Shown: piece after piece, positions 5,998 to 12,383 of the stretch | Position numbering within the stretch: position 1 is the first letter of the stretch | Layout: each line of letters begins with the position of its first letter | Assembly: GCA_030150315.1 (NCBI GenBank) | Contig: JASLGB010000090.1 | Location: 1 to 12,383, forward strand | DNA: 12,383 bases | Reading direction: 5' to 3' | Source of the DNA: Dokdonella sp. | Lineage (GTDB): Bacteria > Pseudomonadota > Gammaproteobacteria > Xanthomonadales > Rhodanobacteraceae | Notes under the pieces: model-generated | Seen by the model: only the letters and a program-made list of their open reading frames with translations | Databases searched by the model: none | Told to the model about the DNA's origin: nothing | Made by a program: the position numbers and the translations under genes

Positions 5998-6669
5998 TCA
6001 GGCCGCCGCGCCCCACTCGATCAGCGCCCACACCAGTGCGGCGCTGATCGCCACGAGCAGCAGCGCACGCCACGACGAAACGAAGCGCAGACCGGCGCCC
6101 GACGCATGGCGCGCGCGGCCATGCAGCATCGGCGCAACCAGATTCTCGTTGCGCACCAGCGCATGCATCAGCACGGCCAGGACGTGCAGGGCAATCGGTG
6201 CGAGCAGCACATAGCGGTTCATGTGGTGCAGCCAGCCCATCCACTCCACGACCGCCGACGAGGCGCGCGCGACCAGCGGCCCTTCATCAAAGATGTCGTC
6301 GCTGGTGAACAGTCCCGACACCGCCTGCAGCGCGACGCTGGCCAGCATCGCCAGCACCGACCAGCCACCGAGCGGATTGTGGCCCTGCGCGTGCGCGGCG
6401 CGCCCGCGCGCAAGATCGGCGAGGTAGCGCGCAACGGAAAACGGGCCGCGCACGAAGCTGCCGAAGCGCGCCGTCTGCGAACCGGCCATTCCCCACAGCA
6501 CGCGGAAGACGACCAGCGCGAGCGTCGCGTAGCCGAGCCGGAAATGCCATTCCATCGAGAGCCAGCCAAACTCGCCGCTCGCGTACTGCAGCGCGATCAG
6601 CAACACCAGCGACCAGTGGAACAGGCGCGTCGGCCGGTCCCAGACGCGCGTTTCCTGCGCCGGCGTCAT
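5998..6669 (-). CDS. Cytochrome b561-type / b/b6-domain membrane protein
   Basis: 223 residues, di-haem-type membrane cytochrome b. About four or five transmembrane helices are visible (roughly 17-33, 46-62, 102-121, 152-172, 200-217). Candidate haem-ligating histidines are His18 (RLFHWS), His42 (WHFRLGY), His148/149 (WLHHMNRY), His162 and His169. WDRPTRLFHW at 10-19 is typical of the cytochrome b561/hydrogenase b-subunit family. Such proteins pass electrons between the quinone pool and periplasmic c-type cytochromes. A cytochrome c' partner is encoded convergently next door, and pairing is inferred from that. ATG 6667-6669 was chosen because it overlaps the yciI stop as ATGA and has GGAAAG upstream; an in-frame ATG at 6681 would add four residues. 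It is the last gene of the murL-murD2-yciI-cytb run. Confidence 0.9.
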   Translation of the reverse strand: MTPAQETRVWDRPTRLFHWSLVLLIALQYASGEFGWLSMEWHFRLGYATLALVVFRVLWGMAGSQTARFGSFVRGPFSVARYLADLARGRAAHAQGHNPLGGWSVLAMLASVALQAVSGLFTSDDIFDEGPLVARASSAVVEWMGWLHHMNRYVLLAPIALHVLAVLMHALVRNENLVAPMLHGRARHASGAGLRFVSSWRALLLVAISAALVWALIEWGAAA

Positions 6670-6920
6670 GCCGCTTTCCATTCGTGCACCTGCAGCGTCG
6701 AGGCGCCGTGGCGATGCAAGGGATCGCGCTGCGCAATCGTCTGCGCCTCGTCGAGCGAAGACGCGCGCAACAGATACGCACCACCGGAACCGTCGCCGAA
6801 CGGGCCGGACAATTCGACGCGCGCCTCTTCGCGCAGGTCGGCAAGGAAACGGCGATGCGGTTCGATCAGGGCGGCATCGAAGGCAGGCGTGCGCAGGAGC
6901 AGGACGAGATAGCGATTCAT
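6666..6920 (-). CDS. YciI family protein
   Basis: 84 residues, a small YciI-like ferredoxin-fold protein. Seen: MNRYLVLLLR at the N-terminus, conserved His22 in EPHRRFL, the GPFGDGSGGAYLLRASSLDEA stretch, and the DPLHRHG segment (66-72), which corresponds to the family's DP(F/L)...G motif. Members form dimers; the family is proposed to include hydrolase-like or dehalogenase-like activities, but a function for most is unknown. It lies 20 bases after the murD2 stop with AGGA (6928-6931) as ribosome binding site, and its stop overlaps the next start (ATGA), so it is almost certainly cotranscribed with its neighbours. Its job in a peptidoglycan/cytochrome operon is unknown. Confidence 0.88.
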   Translation of the reverse strand: MNRYLVLLLRTPAFDAALIEPHRRFLADLREEARVELSGPFGDGSGGAYLLRASSLDEAQTIAQRDPLHRHGASTLQVHEWKAA

Positions 6921-6927
6921 GCGTCGA

Positions 6928-6931
6928 TCCT
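6928..6931 (-). promoter_or_regulatory. Ribosome binding site of yciI
   Basis: AGGA on the minus strand, 7 bases before the yciI ATG at 6920 and inside the 20-base gap after murD2. Confidence 0.5.
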
Positions 6932-6940
6932 GCCAGAGCC

Positions 6941-8350
6941 TCAGCCGATGCCCAAGCCTTCGATCGATCCGATCGCAGCGGGATCGAAGCCGGCCAGCTC
7001 GGCGAAATGACGGCCGCGTGCGGCGTAGTCGCGGTACTGGTCGAAACTCGGTGCGCCCGGCGACAACAGCACGACACCGCCCGCCGGCGTCAGCGTGCGC
7101 GCTTCAGCCAGCGCGTCGCCCACGGTGGCGGCTTCGCGCAACGCATACGCGCCACCCTGCGCACGCAAGCAGGCGGCGATGCGTGCACCGTTCGCACCCA
7201 TCGCGACAATCGCGTGCGGGGCTTCGTCACGGACTTGCGCCGCGAACGGCTGCCAGTCGAGGCCGCGATCGTGGCCGCCGACGAGCACCGTCACGGGCCG
7301 GCCGCGCAGGCTGGCCAGTGCCTCCAGCGTCGCCTGCGGCGTGGTCGCGATGCTGTCATCGACGAAGCACAGGCCATCGCGCTCGCCGAGCGTCTGCAAA
7401 CGATGCGGCAGCGGCCGGAAGCTCGCGATCGCTGCGGCGGCGGCCTCCGCGTCTTCGCCCGCGGCCTCGATCGCCGCCAGCGCCGCGCACAGGTTGGATG
7501 CGTTGTGCGCGCCGGCCAGCGGCGAGCGCGACAGCTCGAATACGCGCCGCGTGCCGTGGTGGATCGCGCCATCCGCGGCATGCCAGCCGTCGCGCGTGCC
7601 AAAGCCGACCTGGCACGGATGCGCCTGCATCTGCCGGCGCAAGGCGTCCTGCAGGCCATTCACCACCAGCGTGCGTGCCGCGGCGGCGAGTGCGAGCTTG
7701 TCCTCGACGTAGCGCTCGCGCGAACCGTGCCAGTCGAGGTGTTCCTCGTACACATTGTTGAGCACGGCGACGGCCACATCGCGCGCCTCGCGCGTCTGGA
7801 AACTGGACAGCTCCACCACCCACCAGTCCGGCGGCAGCGCCGGATCGAGCAGTTCGAGCAGCGGCAATCCGATGTTGCCGGCCAGCGCGACGCGACGGCC
7901 GAGCGAGCGCAGCAGATGCGCCACCAGCGCGGTGACCGTGGATTTGCCCTTGGTACCGGTGACCGCGATGACACGCGCCTCGGGGTGTTCGGCAAACCAC
8001 AACGCCGTGCCGGAGGTGAACTGCGTGCCGTTGTGCTGCGCTTCGAGGATCTCCGGCTTGTAGGCACTGATGCCGGGCGACTTGATCACGACATCGAACG
8101 AAGACAATTCCGCCACGGTGGGCGGCGCGGTCGCGATGTCGAAGCCGGTCTCGACGCGCGCGGCGTCGGCCTCGCGCGCAATCGCCTGTGCCTCGGCCGC
8201 GCTGCAGAACAGCGTCGGCCGCGACTGTGGCAAGCGTGCCTGCAGGGCGGCGAGTGCCGCCTTGCCCTCGCGCCCATGGCCCCACACGGCAATGCGCCGT
8301 CCAGCCAGCGCGGCGAATCCGGCGAGCGGCGGGACTTCAGCGTGGCGCAT
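6941..8350 (-). CDS. murD2: UDP-N-acetylmuramoyl-L-alanine--L-glutamate ligase (MurD2)
   Basis: 469-residue Mur ligase. Seen: Rossmann-like AVWGHGREGKAAL (21-33), SPGIS (91-95), ATP loop TGTKGKST (131-138), VELSSFQ (179-185), NNVYEEHLDWHGS (198-210), HNASN (282-286), PHRLQ (315-319), DDSIATTPQAT (331-341), GGHDRGLDW (358-366) and LLSPGAPSFDQY (428-439). These follow MurD order. MurD positions that touch D-Glu in E. coli look changed: DSKAT becomes DSIAT, the lysine region GGDGKSADF becomes GGHDRGLDW, and the C-terminal Phe becomes Tyr. Because it overlaps murL, it is called MurD2, which in Xanthomonas oryzae adds L-Glu (not D-Glu) to UDP-MurNAc-L-Ala in the cytoplasm. Specificity here is inferred from context. 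ATG 8348-8350 was chosen as it begins the homologous chain and overlaps murL by 14 bases; no Shine-Dalgarno is present, which fits translational coupling. Confidence 0.9.
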   Translation of the reverse strand: MRHAEVPPLAGFAALAGRRIAVWGHGREGKAALAALQARLPQSRPTLFCSAAEAQAIAREADAARVETGFDIATAPPTVAELSSFDVVIKSPGISAYKPEILEAQHNGTQFTSGTALWFAEHPEARVIAVTGTKGKSTVTALVAHLLRSLGRRVALAGNIGLPLLELLDPALPPDWWVVELSSFQTREARDVAVAVLNNVYEEHLDWHGSRERYVEDKLALAAAARTLVVNGLQDALRRQMQAHPCQVGFGTRDGWHAADGAIHHGTRRVFELSRSPLAGAHNASNLCAALAAIEAAGEDAEAAAAAIASFRPLPHRLQTLGERDGLCFVDDSIATTPQATLEALASLRGRPVTVLVGGHDRGLDWQPFAAQVRDEAPHAIVAMGANGARIAACLRAQGGAYALREAATVGDALAEARTLTPAGGVVLLSPGAPSFDQYRDYAARGRHFAELAGFDPAAIGSIEGLGIG

Positions 8351-9695
8351 CGAACACGAAAGGCACGAGGCGCGGCGGAATGCGATGTTCGTCGGACGGC
8401 ACGCGCAGTGCCTCCAGCGACGGTGCGCCGGCATCCAGTTGCGCGGCGACCTCCTCGACGAAGCGCGCGACCAGCGCGTCTTCGCGCCACTCGGCCCGCG
8501 CACCCAGCGCCGCGAACGCGGCGCGCGATTCGATGCCTTCGCCCACGCACTCGAACGGCTTGTGGTCGCGGTATTCGATCAGCGCATCGAAGCCCGGTGC
8601 CTGCGCCGGATCATCGAGCAGGTTGCGACCGAAGATCGACAACAGGCGCGGCTTGGGCATGAACGGCGCCAGCGCCAGGAACACGAAGTGGCATTTCGGA
8701 CAGTGCCCGCACCAGCGGTCGGCGGGTTTCGGGCCGAGGATGCGGAAATTGCGGTTGCAGCTGGAGAACACGCCATCGTAGTCGGCCACGCGCGCGAAGC
8801 GTTCGGCGACCGCGATTTCCGACAACGGCCGCAGCAGCGAGTAGTAGCCCAGGTCCGCGGCCACCTTCGCCTGCACCAGCTCGCCGAAGCTGCGCTCGAA
8901 CTGCCAGCCCTTGCTCCACTGGTGATTGACCGGCTGGCCGTCGTATTCGAGCGTGGCGCTGGACGCCGAGCGCTCGTTGGAGAACGCGATCGCATCGAAC
9001 CCGTAGAGGATCGCCGCGACGACGAGGATGGCCGAGTTGATCGCGGTGACCGGGATATGGCCGTTGTACGCGCCGGACTTGTTGTACTCGAACAGCAGCG
9101 GCGACAGCTCGCGGCGGATGTTCAGCATCGGCAGCCCGGTGCGCGCGGCGCAGGCATCGATCAGCGGCGAGTGGCCGATCCAGACCGCCGTCGCGGCCTC
9201 GCCGGCCGCCTTGAGGATTTCCACGCTAACCAGCGAATCCTTGCCGCCGCCGATCGGCACCAGCGTGCGCTGCGACAAGCCGATCACCGGTGCCGGGGCG
9301 CGCGTCGCCGCCGCGGCCGGAAAGCGGATGCGGCCGCGCAGGTCGAGCCGGTTGTGATAGGCAAACTCGCCCAGCCCGTGCAGATACAGCGCATCGAGGA
9401 AACCGGCGCCGTCGGCATCCAGCGTGGTCGATTCGACGCGGATCTCCGGCGGCACGCCGGCCTTGTAGTAGCTGACCCCGGCGATGAGGTGCAGCAGGTC
9501 GAGTGCGGACTCGAACGCGGATTCGCGCTCGGGCGGCAACGCCGGCGCGTGCGGGAACTCGATGCGCTCGACCAGCTCCGCGCCGTCGTCGAAGGCATAG
9601 ACCAGCGACGCCACGCCGTCTGCATAGCTGCGGCGAACGAAGCGGAAACGCTTCGCCCCGCGTGGATCGGTGGAATTCACGGTGTCTGTTTCCAT
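8337..9695 (-). CDS. murL: UDP-MurNAc-L-Ala-L-Glu epimerase (MurL)
   Basis: 452 residues. Seen: a PP-loop-like nucleotide motif PIGGGKDSLVS (147-157), FSNERSASSATLEYDG (238-253), VNHQWSKGWQFERSF (256-270), SSCNRNF (311-317) and a cysteine cluster WCGHCPKCHF (328-337, with C329, C332 and C335). This matches MurL, the ATP- and Mg-dependent enzyme that inverts the terminal L-Glu of UDP-MurNAc-L-Ala-L-Glu to D-Glu, described in Xanthomonas oryzae. Recognition is from the protein sequence and its pairing with a MurD-like ligase; the roles of the individual cysteines and PP-loop residues are my inference. With MurD2 it bypasses glutamate racemase. ATG 9693-9695 gives METDTVNSTD, probably a flexible leader before RFRFVRRSY; no strong ribosome binding site or promoter is evident in the 118 bases upstream, so the exact start is less sure. 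Confidence 0.93.
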   Translation of the reverse strand: METDTVNSTDPRGAKRFRFVRRSYADGVASLVYAFDDGAELVERIEFPHAPALPPERESAFESALDLLHLIAGVSYYKAGVPPEIRVESTTLDADGAGFLDALYLHGLGEFAYHNRLDLRGRIRFPAAAATRAPAPVIGLSQRTLVPIGGGKDSLVSVEILKAAGEAATAVWIGHSPLIDACAARTGLPMLNIRRELSPLLFEYNKSGAYNGHIPVTAINSAILVVAAILYGFDAIAFSNERSASSATLEYDGQPVNHQWSKGWQFERSFGELVQAKVAADLGYYSLLRPLSEIAVAERFARVADYDGVFSSCNRNFRILGPKPADRWCGHCPKCHFVFLALAPFMPKPRLLSIFGRNLLDDPAQAPGFDALIEYRDHKPFECVGEGIESRAAFAALGARAEWREDALVARFVEEVAAQLDAGAPSLEALRVPSDEHRIPPRLVPFVFDAPR

Positions 9696-9777
9696 TGCTC
9701 AATACGGTTCGATGCGCGCCCGCCGTGCGCGGCCGCGGGGTCGCCGCGCCTGATCGCCGGTACAGGTCTTCTCCAGC

Positions 9778-9808
9778 GCGGGCGACTGCGCCTTTCGGCA
9801 TCGCCCGC
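9778..9808 (-). terminator. Nested hairpin after the lysC-lysA fusion gene
   Basis: Outer stem GCGGGCGA (9778-9785) pairs with TCGCCCGC (9801-9808). An inner 3-bp stem GCC/GGC (9790-9792 with 9797-9799) closes a 4-base loop that reads GAAA, a GNRA tetraloop, in the minus-strand transcript. It starts 5 bases after the stop codon of the fusion gene. With no U-tract following, it could be a terminator, or a processing or 3'-end-stabilising structure between this gene and murL. Confidence 0.5.
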
Positions 9809-9813
9809 CGCCG

Positions 9814-12383
9814 TCACAGCACGCATTCCGTCGCCGGCTCGCGCAGATTGTAGTGCGAGGCCATCACCGCGCCGTAGGCACCGGCTTGCGCAATCAGGAG
9901 GACGTCGCCTTCGCGGCATTCGGGCAGGCGCCGGTTGGAGCCGAGCACGTCGCCGCTTTCACAGATCGGCCCGACCACCTGCACCATGCCGGTCGGCGGC
10001 TCGTCCAGGCGCGTGAGGTTCACGATTTCGTGCCAGGCCTCGTACAGCGCCGGCCGCATCAGCGAGTTCATGCCGACATCGATGCCGACGTAGTGCATGC
10101 CGCCCTTGCGCTTGACCTGCGTCACGCGTGCGAGCAGCACGCCCGCATCGGCGACGAGGAACCGCCCCGGCTCCATCCACAACTCGAAGCGCGGGTACAC
10201 GCCCTGCACTTCGGCCAGGGCATTGCCCAGCGCATCCAGATCCAGCGCCGATTCGTCCGGCCGCGATGCCACGCCGAGGCCGCCGCCGACATCGATCGAT
10301 TCGATGCGCGTGAAGCCTTCGGCAAGACTGGCCAGCTGCGCGTATACCGAGCGCCAGTGCCCCGCATCGAGGATGCCGGAACCAAGATGCGCATGCAGGC
10401 CGACGATGCGCGCGCCGGCCTGGCGCGCCAGCGCACGGAACGCATCGACCTGATCCAGCGCCAGCCCGAACTTCGACGCCGCGCCGCCGGTGCGCACCTT
10501 GTCGTGATGGCCACGGCCGACGCCGAGATCGACGCGCAGCTGGATCGATTGCCCGGCGAACAACTCGCCCCAGTGCTCGAGCGGATGCAGGGCATCCAGC
10601 GTGACGCGCACGCCGGCCTGCAGCGCGGCGGCGTATTCGTCGCGCGGCGCAAAATTCGGCGTGAACAGGATGCGCTCGGGCGGCAGCTGCGGCAGCGTCG
10701 CGCGCACCGCTTCGATTTCCGCCAGCGAGACGCACTCGAACGCGAAGCCTTCCTCGTGCAGCGCCCGCAGGATCGACGGATGCGGATTGGCCTTCAGCGC
10801 GTAGTGCCAGCGATCGACCGCCTTGAGCGCCAGCAGCGCACGCGCATTCGCGCGCACCGCGTCGAGCGAATAGACATAGCGCGGCGACTCCTGCCCGGCC
10901 AGGCGCAAAAGCTCCTCGCGCTGCCGCCTCCACCAGGTCTCGCGCGGCGGCGCGGCGGCGCCGGTTTCCAGCTCGCGCCAGCTTGGACCGAATACGGCGC
11001 CGTCCTCGGCGCGCAGCACGTCGGCGCGGATCAGCAGCGTGTGCAGGCGCGGAATCAAGTCCTCGACCAGCGCCTCGTCGACGACGAAGGTCAGGTTGAG
11101 GTTGTTCGACGACTGGCTGATCAGGTGCACGTCGAGCGTGCCGAACTCGGCCAGTACGCCGGACAGCTTGTGCAGCAGCGAACGCATGCCGCGGCCGACC
11201 AGGGTGATCGCCGCGCACGGCGCGATGACCTTGACGCGGCAAACCTTGGCCAGGTCGGTGGCGAGGGCGGACAGCACGTCGGAATTGACCAGGTTTTCGC
11301 TCGGGTCGAGCGACACGGTCACGTTCGTTTCCGCCGAGCCGATCAGGTCGACCGACAGGCCATGCCGCTTGAACGCCTCGAACACGTCGGCCAGGAAGCC
11401 GACCTGCTGCCACATACCCACGGTTTCCATGGAGATCAACGTGACGCCCTTGCGCGCGCTGATTGCCTTGACGCAGGGCGCGGCATCGGCGGCGACCGCA
11501 CGGATCTCGGTGCCGGAAAACGCGGGGCGATAGGTGTCCTTGATCGCCAGCGGCACGCCGGCGCGACGCAACGGCCCGAGCGCGCGCGGATGCAGCACCT
11601 TCGCTCCGGTGGTGGCGATTTCCTGCGCTTCCTCGTAGTCCAGCCGCGACAGCAGGCGCGCCTCCGGCACGATGCGCGGGTTCGCGCTGAACATGCCCGG
11701 CACGTCGGTCCAGATCTCCACTCGCTCGGCTTTCAGCATCGCGCCGAAGCAGCCTGCCGAGGTATCCGAGCCGCCGCGCCCGAGCAGCACGGTTTCGCCA
11801 GCCTCGTTGCGGGCGATGAATCCCTGCGTGATGAAGCAGTCGCCACGCGCGGCCAGCGCCGACGAAAACGCGGCATCCGGCGTTGCGGGAACCGTCGCCG
11901 ACAGATAGTGCGCCCACGCCCCGTGATTGGCGATCGCGGCGGCTCGCAAGTGCTCGCGCGCGTCCAGCCACTGTGTCGGCAATCCGCCGGCGGCGAGGAA
12001 GTCGGCACCGAGCGCGCTGGACATCAGCTCGCCCAGCGCGAACACCTCGGCCTGCCACGCCACCGGAGCCTGCGTGCGACGCGGATCGGCGACGAGGCGA
12101 TCGAGATCGGCCAGTCGAGCGGCAACGCGCTCGCAGTCGCCCACGCCCAGTTCCGCGCGCATCGCGGCGTCGCGCGCGAGGATCGCGGCCTGCACTTCGC
12201 GCGCCCTGGATTCATCCGCGCGCGATTCGGCGATCGCCTTCAACTGGTCGGTGATGCCGGACAAGGCCGAGACGACGATCAGCACGCGGCTACCGGGCGC
12301 ACGATGGGCGGCGGCGATGGCGCGGATGTTTTCCCAGCGCTCGCGGCGCGAAACCGTCGTGCCGCCGAACTGGATGACGACCC
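9814..12383 (-). CDS. lysC-lysA: Bifunctional aspartate kinase / diaminopimelate decarboxylase (5'-partial)
   Basis: 855 residues are visible; only the first few are beyond the window. The kinase half (visible residues 1 to about 300) starts VVIQFGGTTVS, then SALSGITDQL (40-49), GELMS (117-121), LGRGGSDTSA (200-209), WTDVPGMFSANPR (224-236) and TTGAKVLHPRAL (257-268). Two ACT-type regulatory segments follow (about 305-450), as expected for allosteric control. The decarboxylase half (about 495-855) shows PLP-lysine motif YALKANPHP (Lys530), HAHLGSG (663-669), DVGGGLGV (697-704), EPGRFLVADAG (737-747) and CESGDVLG (807-814). Thus it phosphorylates aspartate at pathway entry and decarboxylates meso-DAP to lysine at its end. 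Such fusions are characteristic of Xanthomonadales. Odd: the invariant Lys of KFGGT(S) is Gln here. murL lies 118 bases downstream. Confidence 0.96.
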   Translation of the reverse strand, partial: VVIQFGGTTVSRRERWENIRAIAAAHRAPGSRVLIVVSALSGITDQLKAIAESRADESRAREVQAAILARDAAMRAELGVGDCERVAARLADLDRLVADPRRTQAPVAWQAEVFALGELMSSALGADFLAAGGLPTQWLDAREHLRAAAIANHGAWAHYLSATVPATPDAAFSSALAARGDCFITQGFIARNEAGETVLLGRGGSDTSAGCFGAMLKAERVEIWTDVPGMFSANPRIVPEARLLSRLDYEEAQEIATTGAKVLHPRALGPLRRAGVPLAIKDTYRPAFSGTEIRAVAADAAPCVKAISARKGVTLISMETVGMWQQVGFLADVFEAFKRHGLSVDLIGSAETNVTVSLDPSENLVNSDVLSALATDLAKVCRVKVIAPCAAITLVGRGMRSLLHKLSGVLAEFGTLDVHLISQSSNNLNLTFVVDEALVEDLIPRLHTLLIRADVLRAEDGAVFGPSWRELETGAAAPPRETWWRRQREELLRLAGQESPRYVYSLDAVRANARALLALKAVDRWHYALKANPHPSILRALHEEGFAFECVSLAEIEAVRATLPQLPPERILFTPNFAPRDEYAAALQAGVRVTLDALHPLEHWGELFAGQSIQLRVDLGVGRGHHDKVRTGGAASKFGLALDQVDAFRALARQAGARIVGLHAHLGSGILDAGHWRSVYAQLASLAEGFTRIESIDVGGGLGVASRPDESALDLDALGNALAEVQGVYPRFELWMEPGRFLVADAGVLLARVTQVKRKGGMHYVGIDVGMNSLMRPALYEAWHEIVNLTRLDEPPTGMVQVVGPICESGDVLGSNRRLPECREGDVLLIAQAGAYGAVMASHYNLREPATECVL

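Noticed and set aside
6670..6681. ATG at 6681 as the cytochrome b561 start
   Set aside because: Possible, but the ATG at 6669 forms the classic ATGA overlap with yciI and has a GGAAAG upstream; the difference is only four residues.
8351..8503. N-terminal extension of MurD2 up to 8503
   Set aside because: The added 51 residues are an out-of-frame reading of the murL C-terminus (Arg/Cys-rich). The Mur ligase homology begins after the ATG at 8350.
6668..8662. A 664-codon plus-strand open frame opposite yciI and murD2
   Set aside because: Antisense to genes with clear motifs; composition is biased to Arg and Ala and nothing is recognisable.
8070..10016. A 648-codon open frame on the plus strand opposite murL and the murD2 start
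   Set aside because: It lies antisense to well-recognised genes. Its translation is Arg/Ala/Gln-rich low-complexity text with no recognisable domain, as expected for a shadow frame in high-GC DNA.
1..12383. tRNA, rRNA, mobile elements or prophage genes
   Set aside because: No cloverleaf-like segment, transposase or integrase motif, or flanking target duplication was seen on either strand. All sizeable stretches are covered by recognised genes.

Overview
The window is high-GC, gene-dense bacterial chromosome. Three things point to a gammaproteobacterium of the Xanthomonadales/Lysobacterales. They are a fused aspartate kinase-diaminopimelate decarboxylase, a MurL/MurD2 pair (the L-Glu route to peptidoglycan D-Glu described in Xanthomonas oryzae), and a proteobacterial IspB-type polyprenyl synthase. 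Neither genus nor species can be read from the sequence. No insertion sequence, phage gene, tRNA, rRNA or CRISPR array was seen, and the region looks like core chromosome. No intergenic gap reaches 300 bases; the longest is 178 bases, at 2687-2864.

Layout. 1-651 (+): a YkuD-type L,D-transpeptidase, probably cut at its 5' end by the window edge. 695-1975 (+): a divergent sodium/dicarboxylate-family symporter. 2096-2686 (-): single-stranded DNA-binding protein with a Gly/Tyr/Arg repeat linker. 2865-3452 (-): a short MscS-like channel. 3599-4600 (+): polyprenyl diphosphate synthase IspB (quinone side chain). 4631-5422 (-): an exported dienelactone-hydrolase-family protein. 5534-5989 (+): periplasmic cytochrome c'. 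5998-9695 (-): a tight four-gene run read murL, murD2, yciI, cytochrome b561. 9814-12383 (-): the aspartate kinase-DAP decarboxylase fusion, missing only its first few residues at the window edge.

How the genes fit together. The most coherent theme is cell-wall precursor supply. The fusion protein holds the entry step of the aspartate pathway, which makes meso-DAP and lysine, and the DAP-to-lysine exit step. Directly downstream on the same strand, MurD2 is expected to add L-Glu to UDP-MurNAc-L-Ala, and MurL to invert that residue to D-Glu on the nucleotide precursor. This replaces the usual order of glutamate racemase followed by D-Glu-specific MurD. The L,D-transpeptidase-like protein at the other end acts on finished peptidoglycan or a related substrate. 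A second theme is respiration: IspB for ubiquinone, and a convergent cytochrome c' / cytochrome b561 pair.

The main points for a second look are the MurL-MurD2 module, a Lys-to-Gln change in the nucleotide-binding motif of the aspartate kinase, and a symporter lacking the family's signature cation- and substrate-binding residues.
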